The notes beneath the pieces were generated by a model. The model saw only the letters and a list, made by a program, of their open reading frames with translations, was not told where the DNA came from and searched no databases. 64,000 nt of DNA from Pseudomonas sp. NFIX28. Lineage in GTDB: Bacteria > Pseudomonadota > Gammaproteobacteria > Pseudomonadales > Pseudomonadaceae. Position numbers and translations under genes: made by a program. Location: the NCBI RefSeq assembly GCF_900107395.1, contig NZ_FNPW01000002.1:186001-250000 (forward strand), written 5' to 3'. Each line of letters opens with the position of its first letter. Position 1 is the stretch's first letter. Positions 18,594-26,923 of the stretch are shown piece after piece.

Positions 18594-19262
18594 TTATTCT
18601 GAGGGGGCGTTTTGCGGCACTTCTTGTTGCGGCAGGGGGTGTGGCCGGGCGTCTTGCCGCTGGGCGTCGAGCAGGCCCTGGCGCACCCGGTTGATCAAGG
18701 TGTAGACCAGCAATGCGCCGACCACCGCCAGCACGCCGTTGATCCAGGCGGCGCTCAGCCAGCCCAGGGCGATGCCGGTGGCCAGCACGCCGAGCACGAA
18801 CGCCCGGTCGCTCTTGCCCATGGGCCCGTCGTAGCGGCGCGAGGCGCCGATCATCGGCCCCAGCACCCCGGCGTATTCGCTGAACAGCGCCAGCAGCGTG
18901 ACCAGCAGGACCAGCGGCAGGCTGACGCCGGCAATCAGCGCGAAAGGCAGGATCAGCGCGCTGTCGGCAATCACGTCGCACAATTCGTTGAGGTAGGCGC
19001 CCAGGCGCGATTGCTGGCCGAACTCCCGGGCCAGCATGCCGTCGATGGCGTTCAGCGCCATGCGCAGGATCATCCACAGCGGGATCAGGATAAACAGCCA
19101 AAGGTGGCTGGCGAAGCTGGCGACCAGGGCGCCGACCAGCAGCGAGATCACCCCGGCCAGCACGGTGATCTGGTTGGCCGTGGTGCCGTTGTCGTACAGG
19201 CGCTGGACCGTCGGCCGCAACAGGTTCTGGAAGCGCGGTTTGAGCTGGTAGATAGAAAGCAT
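18594..19262 (-). CDS. CDP-alcohol phosphatidyltransferase-like protein (YnbA-like)
   Basis: 222 residues from ATG 19262 (MLSIYQLKPRFQNLLRP); six hydrophobic helices. It has a CDP-alcohol phosphotransferase core, NAIDGMLAR then G-AYL-NELCD around residues 80-105. Compared with the family signature D-x2-D-G-x2-A-R-x8-G-x3-D-x3-D, the first and third aspartates are asparagine. From memory, E. coli YnbA has the same two Asn, so this is probably a family trait and not a lesion. The family normally joins CDP-diacylglycerol to an alcohol. First gene of the operon; the promoter must lie in 19263-19503, shared with the divergent SPFH operon. Confidence 0.8.
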   Translation of the reverse strand: MLSIYQLKPRFQNLLRPTVQRLYDNGTTANQITVLAGVISLLVGALVASFASHLWLFILIPLWMILRMALNAIDGMLAREFGQQSRLGAYLNELCDVIADSALILPFALIAGVSLPLVLLVTLLALFSEYAGVLGPMIGASRRYDGPMGKSDRAFVLGVLATGIALGWLSAAWINGVLAVVGALLVYTLINRVRQGLLDAQRQDARPHPLPQQEVPQNAPSE

Positions 19263-19503
19263 GGCTGGACGGTTCCTTGTCACTCGGTGGGCCACGGATT
19301 ATGGCCACAGATCTTGCGGGCTGGCATCAGCGCAGTGCCGGTTTTCCCTGGCTTTGTGACGCATCCATGGCAAATAAAGGCATAGGTGGGCGACGAAAAT
19401 TTCACTACTATCGTTATATCGTAACGATTTATGGCGATTTATCGCGGCCTGCCAGGAACTTATCCACAGGCCGCAATCGGTTAACGAGCAACGTTGGAGT
19501 GGT
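19263..19503. promoter_or_regulatory. Divergent promoter region with a 7-bp perfect inverted repeat
   Basis: This 241-base gap separates the ynb-like operon from the SPFH/P-ATPase operon. At 19410-19428 there is ATCGTTA-TATCG-TAACGAT, a perfect 7+7 inverted repeat in an AT-rich patch, immediately followed by GCGATTTAT-type direct repeats (19434-19444). It has the size of a dimeric repressor operator. I do not recognise the regulator. Confidence 0.45.
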
Positions 19504-21471
19504 ATGCAAGTCGATCTAGAGGCTGAGGGGGCGGGGCTCGAAGCCTTGCCGAGGTTCCAGCGGGCGGCCTTTCATGAACGCCGTCTGAAGCGTTGGGGCA
19601 TCGGGCTGGCGGTGCTGGCCGCAGTGGGGCTGGTCGTGGCGTTTTTCGTCGAGCTGTTTGCTCCGCAATCGCTATGGCCGGCGTTGCTGGTCAATCTGGC
19701 GGCGGCCTTGCTGGTGCTGGTCGCTGGTTTGCAGGCGGCGGGCTGGGTCAGCGCCTGGCGCGTGCAGGCATTGCGGTTGCCCGAAGCGGCTGGGTTCCTG
19801 CAGCCGATGCTGGATGAACCGCTGCCCGAGGAGGGGTGGTACGAACGCCTGCTGGACCGCATCGGCCGGCGTTGCTCGGCGTGGCTGGCGCAGATCGGCG
19901 CGCCGACCTTGTGGCTGGGCGGCTGGGCCTTGCTGGTGCTGTTGGCCGTCGAGCAAGCGTGGAACCTCGGCCTGCCCGCCGCGGCCCTGGGCCTGGCGGG
20001 CAATGTCGGCGCGGTGCTGGCGCTGTTGCTGGCTTTCGGCTTGCTGGTGTTCGAGCGCCAGCTGAACCAGGAACACCCGGCCGAATGGCCGGAAGCCGCG
20101 GCACTGGCGCAGTTGGCGCGGGTGACAATCATCAGCCTGGTAGTGGCGGCGCTGTGCCTGCTGTTCAGCAGCGACACGGCGCTGTGGCCGGTGCGCCTGG
20201 GCGTGCTGATCGGGGCATTGCCGGCGCTGGTGGCCGTGGAATTGCTGCTGCGCGCGGTGCTTTCGCTGTTCAGCCCGCGCCGCGCGCAACTGGAGCCGCG
20301 CATGCTGGCCCACAGCGTGGTCGCCGATCTGCTGCGCTGGCCGCCGCAACCCTTGCTGGCCTTGCAGCACGAACTGCACAACCGCTTCGGCATCGATTTG
20401 CGCCAGGTCTGGGCCTTCACTTACATGCGCCGGGCCTTCCTGCCGGTGCTGCTGGTGGTGCTTGGCGTGGGCTGGCTGCTCACCGGCCTGCATGAGGTGC
20501 CGCTGCAGGGGCGGGGCATCTACGAGCGTTTCGGCAAGCCGGTGGCGGTCTTCGGCCCGGGCTTGCACGCCGGGTTGCCCTGGCCGCTGGGGCGGGTGTT
20601 GAGTGTCGAGAACGGCGTGGTGCACGAACTGGCCACCAGCGTCGGCGAAGCGCCCGGCGTGGTCGAGCCGGCACCCGCCGAAGGGCCGCCACCGCTGGTG
20701 GCCAACCGCTTGTGGGACGCCAGCCATGTGAATGACAAATCCCAGGTGATTGCCAGCGGCAGCGCCGACCAGCAGAGCTTCCAGGTCGTCAACATGGACG
20801 TGCGTTTTGTCTATCGCATCGGCCTGAGCGATCGGGCGGCGCTGGCGGCGACCTACAACAGCGCCGACATTCCCTTGCTGATTCGCAGCACCGCCAGCCG
20901 CATCCTGGTCCACGATTTCGCCTCGCGCACCCTCGATGGCCTGTTGGGCGAAGACCGAACCAGCCTGGCCGAGGATATCGGCCGCGCGGTGCAGGCCGAC
21001 CTGGAAAAGCTCGACAGCGGCGTGGAGATTCTCGCCACCGTGGTCGAAGCCATTCACCCGCCGGCGGGCGCCGCCAATGCCTTTCACGGGGTCCAGGCCG
21101 CACAGATCGGCGCCCAGGCGCTGATTTCCCGCGAGCGCGGCGCCGCCAGCGAGCAGACCAACCAGGCGCAATTGCAGGCCAGCGTCGCCCGCGACCAGGC
21201 CCAGGCCACGGCCCACGAAGTGCGAGCCACGGCGCAGGCGGCCGACCTGCGTTTCACCGCCGAGCGAAAGGCCTATGCCAGCGCCGGCCAGGCGTTCGTG
21301 CTGGAGCAGTACCTGAGCCAACTGAGCCAGGGCCTGCGCAACGCCAAGTTGCTGGTGCTCGATCATCGCCTGGGCGGCGCCAATGCACCGACCCTCGACC
21401 TGCGTACATTCACTTTGCCGACCGAGCCTTCGGTGCCGGGTAACACCGCTCAGCCAGGAGCCGTCCATTGA
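19504..21471 (+). CDS. Polytopic membrane protein with C-terminal SPFH (HflK-like) domain
   Basis: 655 residues. The N-terminal 330 residues contain about seven hydrophobic helices in pairs. After FLPVLLVVLGVGWLLTGLHE comes an SPFH/band-7 domain (about 340-580) with GRGIYERFGKPVAVFGPGLH, VNMDVRFVYRIG and an Ala/Glu/Gln-rich coiled coil (ISRERGAASEQTNQAQLQAS). HflK itself is about 400 residues with one helix, so this is a large, unusual member. RBS GGAG sits 4 bases before the ATG. The gene is coupled to the next by a 3-base overlap. Confidence 0.8.
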   Translation: MQVDLEAEGAGLEALPRFQRAAFHERRLKRWGIGLAVLAAVGLVVAFFVELFAPQSLWPALLVNLAAALLVLVAGLQAAGWVSAWRVQALRLPEAAGFLQPMLDEPLPEEGWYERLLDRIGRRCSAWLAQIGAPTLWLGGWALLVLLAVEQAWNLGLPAAALGLAGNVGAVLALLLAFGLLVFERQLNQEHPAEWPEAAALAQLARVTIISLVVAALCLLFSSDTALWPVRLGVLIGALPALVAVELLLRAVLSLFSPRRAQLEPRMLAHSVVADLLRWPPQPLLALQHELHNRFGIDLRQVWAFTYMRRAFLPVLLVVLGVGWLLTGLHEVPLQGRGIYERFGKPVAVFGPGLHAGLPWPLGRVLSVENGVVHELATSVGEAPGVVEPAPAEGPPPLVANRLWDASHVNDKSQVIASGSADQQSFQVVNMDVRFVYRIGLSDRAALAATYNSADIPLLIRSTASRILVHDFASRTLDGLLGEDRTSLAEDIGRAVQADLEKLDSGVEILATVVEAIHPPAGAANAFHGVQAAQIGAQALISRERGAASEQTNQAQLQASVARDQAQATAHEVRATAQAADLRFTAERKAYASAGQAFVLEQYLSQLSQGLRNAKLLVLDHRLGGANAPTLDLRTFTLPTEPSVPGNTAQPGAVH

Positions 21472-22514
21472 GCCAGTCCCATTCCCACGATCATCAGGAT
21501 CACGCCGGCCACGATCACGGCCATGGCGGCCATCACCATCACGGCCACCATCATCACCATCACGGCGCGCCGGAAGAGGCGGGGCCCTTTCCCTGGCGGC
21601 GCATGGCCTGGGCGCTGTTGCTGGTGCTGTTCGCCGTCGCCGCCGCGAGCCTGGTGCAGGTGCGTTCCGGCGAAGCCACGGTGATTACCCGTTTCGGCGA
21701 CCCGGCGCGGGTGTTGCTGGAGCCGGGCCTTGGCTGGCGCTGGCCGGCCCCGTTCGAGGCGGCGATTCCGGTGGACCTGCGCCTGCGCACCACCTCCAGC
21801 GGCTTGCAGGATGTCGGCACCCGCGACGGCCTGCGCATCATCGTCCAGGCCTATGTGGCGTGGCAGGTGCAGGGCGATGCGGACAACGTGAAGCGCTTCA
21901 TGCGCGCGGTGCAGAACCAGCCGGACGAAGCGGCGCGGCAGATCCGCACCTTTGTCGGCTCGGCCCTGGAAACCACCGCCAGCAGTTTCGACCTGGCCAA
22001 CCTGGTGAACACCGACGCCAGCAAGGTGCGCATCGGCGACTTCGAAGCCCAGTTACGCAAACAGATCGAACAGCAGTTGCTGAGCACTTACGGCGTGCGC
22101 GTGCTGCAAGTCGGCGTGGAACGCCTGACGCTGCCTTCGGTGACCCTGACCGCTACTGTCGACCGCATGCGCGCCGAGCGTGAAACCATCGCCACCGAAC
22201 GCACGGCCATCGGCAAGCGCGAAGCGGCGCAAATCCGTTCCGCCGCCGAGCGCGACGCGCGCATCGTCCAGGCTGATGCCACGGTGAAAGCCGCCGATAT
22301 CGAAGCGCAATCGCGGGTGCAGGCGGCGGAGATCTACGGTCGCGCCTATGCCGGATCGCCGCAGCTGTACAACTTGCTGCGCTCGCTGGACACCTTGGGC
22401 ACCGTGGTGACCCCAGGCACCAAGCTGATTCTGCGCACCGACGCCGCGCCGTTCCGGGTGTTGGTGGACGGTCCGCCGAGCCTCGGCAATAAAGCCGCCG
22501 GGTCGCAACCATGA
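21468..22514 (+). CDS. HflK-like SPFH protein with histidine-rich N-terminus
   Basis: 348 residues from TTG 21468 (AGGAG seven bases upstream; stop of the previous gene overlaps). The first 33 residues contain 17 histidines (clusters at 22-25 and 27-32), a likely metal-binding tail on the cytoplasmic side. One membrane helix follows (MAWALLLVLFAVAAASLV), then an SPFH domain (ATVITRFGDPARVLLEPGLGWRWPAPFE) and a coiled coil rich in Arg/Glu/Ala (MRAERETIATERTAIGKREA). The His-rich tail is not a feature of canonical HflK and, with a P1B ATPase two genes on, suggests handling of a transition metal. Confidence 0.8.
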   Translation: MSQSHSHDHQDHAGHDHGHGGHHHHGHHHHHHGAPEEAGPFPWRRMAWALLLVLFAVAAASLVQVRSGEATVITRFGDPARVLLEPGLGWRWPAPFEAAIPVDLRLRTTSSGLQDVGTRDGLRIIVQAYVAWQVQGDADNVKRFMRAVQNQPDEAARQIRTFVGSALETTASSFDLANLVNTDASKVRIGDFEAQLRKQIEQQLLSTYGVRVLQVGVERLTLPSVTLTATVDRMRAERETIATERTAIGKREAAQIRSAAERDARIVQADATVKAADIEAQSRVQAAEIYGRAYAGSPQLYNLLRSLDTLGTVVTPGTKLILRTDAAPFRVLVDGPPSLGNKAAGSQP

Positions 22515-23569
22515 GTTTGGTTCCACGTGGAACACATGAATTTTCCAGCCCGTGGATTCAGGCCGGTCGCCTGGCGTTTCTCGCCCTGTATGCGGTAACC
22601 GTGCTGGCGGCGTTGGCCTGGGCCTTCTCCAATGTGCGGCAGATCGATCCGCAGAATCGCGCGGTGGTTTTGCATTTCGGCGCGCTGGACCGCATCCAGA
22701 ATGCCGGTTTGTTGCTGGCCTGGCCGCAGCCGTTCGAACAGGTGGTGCTGCTGCCGGCCGCGGACCGGGTGATCGAGCGCCGGGTGGAAAGCTTGCTGCG
22801 CTCGGCCGAGGCCTTGCAGGGCGACAAGGTGGCGACTTTCGCCGTGCCCCTTAGCGACGCCCTGGCCGGTTCCGGTTACTTGCTGACGGGCGACGCCGGG
22901 GTGGTGCAGCTGGATGTGCGGGTGTTCTACAAAGTCACCGAGCCGTATGCCTTTGTACGGCAGGGCGAGCATGTGTTGCCGGCGCTGGATCGGCTGGTGA
23001 CGCGCAGTGCCCTGGCCCTGACCGCCGCGCGGGATTTGGACACCATTCTGGTGGCGCGTCCGGAACTGATCGGCGCCGACAACCAGGCCGCCGAGCGTCG
23101 CGAACGGTTGCGCGGCGATCTGGTGCAAGGCATCAACCAGCGCCTGGCGGACTTGGCGGCGACCGGGCAGGGGATCGGCATCGAAGTGGCGCGGGTCGAC
23201 GTGCAGTCCAGTTTGCCGGGGCCGGCCGTCAGCGCCTTCAACGCCGTGCTGACCGCCAGCCAGCAGGCCGACAAGGCGGTGGCCAACGCTCGCACCGAAG
23301 CCGAAAAACTCACGCAGACCGCCAACGAACAGGCCGACCGCACCTTGCAGGTGGCGCACGCCCAGGCCGGTGAACGCCTGGCCAAGGCCCAGGCGGATAC
23401 CGCGACCATCCAGGGCCTGGCCCAGGCGCAACGCAACGGCACCGACCCGCAAATGCTCCTGCGCATCTACCGTGAACGCTTGCCGAAGATCCTGGGGCAG
23501 GCCGGCTCGGTAACCACGGTCAATCCCCAAGACGATTCCCGCCTGATTATTCAGGGAGCCCAACCATGA
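22511..23569 (+). CDS. HflC-like SPFH protein
   Basis: 352 residues, ATGA overlap with the previous gene. A short cytoplasmic tail, one helix (LAFLALYAVTVLAALAWAF), then an SPFH domain: QIDPQNRAVVLHFGALDRIQNAGLLLAWPQPFEQV, VVQLDVRVFYKV and an Ala-rich coiled coil (KAVANARTEAEKLTQTANEQ). HflK and HflC normally form a ring-like complex around FtsH; here an HflC-like subunit pairs with two HflK-like ones. No protease gene is adjacent. Confidence 0.8.
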   Translation: MSLVPRGTHEFSSPWIQAGRLAFLALYAVTVLAALAWAFSNVRQIDPQNRAVVLHFGALDRIQNAGLLLAWPQPFEQVVLLPAADRVIERRVESLLRSAEALQGDKVATFAVPLSDALAGSGYLLTGDAGVVQLDVRVFYKVTEPYAFVRQGEHVLPALDRLVTRSALALTAARDLDTILVARPELIGADNQAAERRERLRGDLVQGINQRLADLAATGQGIGIEVARVDVQSSLPGPAVSAFNAVLTASQQADKAVANARTEAEKLTQTANEQADRTLQVAHAQAGERLAKAQADTATIQGLAQAQRNGTDPQMLLRIYRERLPKILGQAGSVTTVNPQDDSRLIIQGAQP

Positions 23570-25470
23570 CTGTTCACACCCATGCCGCCGCGCCGGCGAG
23601 CATGCTGACCTCCACCGAACAACGCAGCGCCGCGCGCCAGCTGACCCTGGCCATGCTGGCGCTGGGGCTGCTCGGCCTGGGCCTGGCCTGGCGTTGGCTG
23701 GCCCCGGAACAGGCCGGCGTCAGCCAGTTGCTGCTGGGGTTCGCCTCGTTGCTGGTGGCGTTGCCGGTGATGCGTTCGGCCTGGTACAGCCTGCGCTACC
23801 CGAGCCTGCACGGCATCACCGACCAGTTGATCGCCCTGGCCATGCTCGGCGCCTGGGCCACGGGCGACCTGCTGACCGCGGCGCTGTTGCCGATCATCAT
23901 GATTTTTGGCCACGTGCTGGAAGAGCGCAGCGTCATCGGCTCGCAGGAAGCCATTCATGCCCTGGGCCGCTTGACCCGCAGCCACGCGCGCCGGGTGCAG
24001 GCCGACGGCAGCATTCTGGAAGTGGACAACGCCACGCTCAAGGCCGGCGATGTGGTCGAAGTGCGCGCCGGCGACCGGGTGCCCGCCGACGGTTTGGTGC
24101 TGTCCGGGCAGGCCAGCCTCGACACCGCGCCGATCACCGGCGAGTCGGTGCCGCTGGAAGCCGGGGTCGGCATGCAGGTGTTCGGTGGGGCGATCAACCT
24201 CGACGGCCTGTTGCGCCTGGAAGTGACCCGCACCGGCCACGAATCGACCCTGGGCAAGGTCATCGCGCTGATGCAAAGCGCCGAGCGTTCCAAGCCGCCG
24301 ATCACCCGTTTGCTCGAGCGTTATGCCGGCAGCTACATGGTGCTGGTATTGCTGCTGGCGGCGGTGACCTGGTTTATCACCAACGATGCCCAGGCCATGC
24401 TCGCGGTGCTGGTGGCGGCCTGCCCCTGCGCGCTGGTGCTGTCCGCGCCGGCCACGGCAATTGCCGGGATCGCCGTGGCGGCGCGGCACGGCATCCTGAT
24501 TCGCAGCTCGGCGTTTCTCGAGGAACTGGCGGACCTGACCTCGCTGGTGGTGGACAAGACCGGCACCCTGACCTTCGGCACCTTGCGCCTGCAATCCATC
24601 GACAGCCCGCGCGAAGACCGCCAGGCCTTGCTGAACCTGGCGGCCAGCCTCGGTTCGGCCAGCAGCCACCCGGTCAGCCGCGCGCTGGCCGGGCTGGTGG
24701 CCCAGGAGCATTTCCTGGTGCTGTCGGATATTCGCGAGCGCCAGGGCCTCGGCGTGGTGGCGCAGACCGCGCAGGGCGAAGCCGCCCTGGGGCGCCCCGA
24801 ATTGTTCAGCCAGCTGGGCATCGCCACCACGGCGGTGCCCGAGCATGACGGGCCGATAGCCGGGCTGGCGCTGAACGGCGAATTTCTCGCCTGGCTGCTG
24901 CTGGCCGACAGCGTCAAGCCGGAAGCGCGTTTTGCCCTCGACGAGTTGCGCGAACTGGGGCTGGGGCGCCAGCTGTTGCTCACCGGCGACCGCCAGAGCG
25001 TGGCCGACAGCCTGGCGCGGGATGTGGGCATTGGCGACGTCGAAGCCCAGGCGCTGCCGGAAGACAAACTCAAGCGCGTGCTGGGGGAAATCGACAGCGG
25101 TTTCCGGCCGATGGTGGTGGGCGACGGGATCAACGACTCCCTGGCGCTCAAGGCCGGCGTGGTCGGTGTGGCGATGGGCGCGGGCGGGGCGGATATCGCC
25201 CTGGCATCGGCCGATATCGTGCTGATCGGCAGCGACCTGCGGCGCCTCGGCACCTGCGTGCGGTTGAGCCGCCAATGCCGCCAGACCTTGCAGGTCAACG
25301 TGATCATCGGCCTGGGCTGGACCCTGGCCATCGTCGCCTTTGCCGCGTTCGGCTGGCTCGGCGCCGCCGGGGCGATGATCGCGGCGGTGCTGCACAACCT
25401 CAGCACGTTGCTGGTGCTGGGCAATGCCGGGCGGTTGCTGCGTTTCCAGGAGCCGTTGCTAAAGTTGTAG
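23566..25470 (+). CDS. P1B-type heavy-metal transporting ATPase
   Basis: 634 residues, overlapping the HflC-like gene (ATGA). Motifs: TGES phosphatase loop (APITGESVP, about residue 203), the intramembrane metal site CPC (VAACPCALVLSAPAT, about 285), phosphorylation site DKTGTLTFGT (about 330), SHP nucleotide-binding motif (SSHPVSRAL, about 367) and hinge VVGDGINDSLAL (about 520). CPC and SHP define the P1B heavy-metal group. There is no N-terminal heavy-metal-associated (GMxCxxC) domain. The last helix carries HNLSTLLVLGNAGRLL, where zinc/cadmium pumps usually have an acidic residue, so the transported metal is uncertain. The start of a HTH at the N-terminus (MTVHTHAA) is just two His. Confidence 0.9.
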   Translation: MTVHTHAAAPASMLTSTEQRSAARQLTLAMLALGLLGLGLAWRWLAPEQAGVSQLLLGFASLLVALPVMRSAWYSLRYPSLHGITDQLIALAMLGAWATGDLLTAALLPIIMIFGHVLEERSVIGSQEAIHALGRLTRSHARRVQADGSILEVDNATLKAGDVVEVRAGDRVPADGLVLSGQASLDTAPITGESVPLEAGVGMQVFGGAINLDGLLRLEVTRTGHESTLGKVIALMQSAERSKPPITRLLERYAGSYMVLVLLLAAVTWFITNDAQAMLAVLVAACPCALVLSAPATAIAGIAVAARHGILIRSSAFLEELADLTSLVVDKTGTLTFGTLRLQSIDSPREDRQALLNLAASLGSASSHPVSRALAGLVAQEHFLVLSDIRERQGLGVVAQTAQGEAALGRPELFSQLGIATTAVPEHDGPIAGLALNGEFLAWLLLADSVKPEARFALDELRELGLGRQLLLTGDRQSVADSLARDVGIGDVEAQALPEDKLKRVLGEIDSGFRPMVVGDGINDSLALKAGVVGVAMGAGGADIALASADIVLIGSDLRRLGTCVRLSRQCRQTLQVNVIIGLGWTLAIVAFAAFGWLGAAGAMIAAVLHNLSTLLVLGNAGRLLRFQEPLLKL

Positions 25471-25494
25471 AAAGGCAGGTCGCGGTCAGTCATC

Positions 25495-25541
25495 GCACGG
25501 TTCGGGCCGCAGGGCCGTAAGGCGGCCCGGTCGAACTGTGC
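25495..25541. terminator. Large imperfect hairpin after the P-ATPase gene
   Basis: GCACGGTTCGGGCCGC at 25495-25510 pairs imperfectly with GCGGCCCGGTCGAACTGTGC at 25522-25541 around an 11-base loop. It lies 25 bases after the stop of the P-ATPase. There is no T-run on the plus strand, so it may stabilise the transcript end or cause Rho-assisted termination. The rest of 25542-25725 is AT-richer and must contain the cyclopropane synthase promoter. Confidence 0.4.
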
Positions 25542-25725
25542 GCGCGCTTGGCGGTCATCAGAAAGAGGGTTCGGCCCCACGGAGGGTTGGCTGGCTGGAA
25601 CGGTGGCCGCCCATGGATTGTTGCAATGCCGGCACTGATGAATTTCAGTCTGTCAGATCGATAGCCTGCTAATTTTTCAGTATGGTCTAACCTCACTCAG
25701 ACGTCTGAAACAAGGGGGATAATCC

Positions 25726-26913
25726 ATGCTCGCGCAACTTCCACCGGCCTTACAGAATCTGCAACTTCCGCTGCGCCTGCGACTCTGGGACGGCCATGAA
25801 TTCAACCTGGGGCCGTCGCCCAGCGTCACCATTGTGGTCAAGGACCCACAACTGGTTACCCAGTTTTCCCATCCCACTCTCGACTCGCTGGGGGCGGCAT
25901 TCGTCGAGGGCAAACTTGAACTGGAAGGTTCGATCAGCGAAGTCATCCGGGTCTGCGACGAGCTGAGCCAGGCGTTGCTGGACGGCGAAGAGCAAGCGCT
26001 GCCGGTGCGTTCCCTGCACGACAAGGCCACTGACGCGGCCGCCATTTCCTACCATTACGACCTTTCCAACGATTTCTACCGGCTGTGGCTCGACAGCGAC
26101 ATGGCCTATTCCTGCGCCTATTTCGAGACCGGCAGTGAAAGCCTGGAACAGGCCCAGCAAGCCAAATTCCGCCACCTGTGCCGCAAGTTGCGCTTGCAGC
26201 CCGGCGAATACCTGCTGGATGTCGGTTGCGGCTGGGGCGGGCTGGCGCGCTATGCGGCGCGGGAATTCGGGGCCAAGGTGTTCGGCATTACCCTGAGCAA
26301 GGAACAGTTGGCCCTGGCCCGGGAACGGGTCGTCGAGGAAGGCTTGCAGGACCAGGTGGAGCTGCAACTGCTGGACTACCGCGATCTGCCCCAGGACGGC
26401 CGCTTCGACAAGGTGGTGAGCGTCGGCATGTTCGAGCATGTGGGGCACGCCAACCTGGCGCAATACTGCAAGACGCTGTTCGGCGCGGTGCGTGAAGGCG
26501 GCCTGGTGATGAACCACGGGATCACCGCCAAGCACACCGATGGGCGTCCCGTGGGCCGTGGGGCCGGCGAATTCATCGAGAAATACGTGTTCCCCAACGG
26601 CGAGCTGCCGCATCTGGCGATGATCTCGGCCGAGATCAGCGAGGCGGGGCTGGAAATCGTCGATGTGGAAAGCCTGCGCCTGCATTACGCGCGCACCCTG
26701 GACCACTGGAGCGAGCGCCTGGAAGACAACCTGGAAGCCGCCTCGCGGCTGGTGCCGGAACAGGTCTTGCGCATCTGGCGCCTGTACCTGGCCGGCTGTG
26801 CCTACGCCTTCGCCCGCGGCTGGATCAACCTGCACCAGATTCTCGCGGTCAAGGCGCACGCCGATGGCAGCCACGAGCTGCCTTGGACCCGCGACGACCT
26901 GTATTACTCGTGA
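25726..26913 (+). CDS. cfa: Cyclopropane-fatty-acyl-phospholipid synthase
   Basis: 395 residues, the usual length. It transfers a methylene group from SAM to the double bond of unsaturated acyl chains in membrane phospholipids. Motif I is YLLDVGCGWGGLARYAA near residue 162; other marks are YHYDLSNDFYRLWLD (about 105), SVGMFEHVGH (about 230) and the conserved C-terminal YLAGCAYAFARGWINLHQ. RBS GGGGG lies 6-10 bases upstream. In pseudomonads cfa is mostly stationary-phase controlled; I could not assign a clear RpoS -10 box. Confidence 0.93.
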   Translation: MLAQLPPALQNLQLPLRLRLWDGHEFNLGPSPSVTIVVKDPQLVTQFSHPTLDSLGAAFVEGKLELEGSISEVIRVCDELSQALLDGEEQALPVRSLHDKATDAAAISYHYDLSNDFYRLWLDSDMAYSCAYFETGSESLEQAQQAKFRHLCRKLRLQPGEYLLDVGCGWGGLARYAAREFGAKVFGITLSKEQLALARERVVEEGLQDQVELQLLDYRDLPQDGRFDKVVSVGMFEHVGHANLAQYCKTLFGAVREGGLVMNHGITAKHTDGRPVGRGAGEFIEKYVFPNGELPHLAMISAEISEAGLEIVDVESLRLHYARTLDHWSERLEDNLEAASRLVPEQVLRIWRLYLAGCAYAFARGWINLHQILAVKAHADGSHELPWTRDDLYYS

Positions 26914-26923
26914 AGCGCCGACG

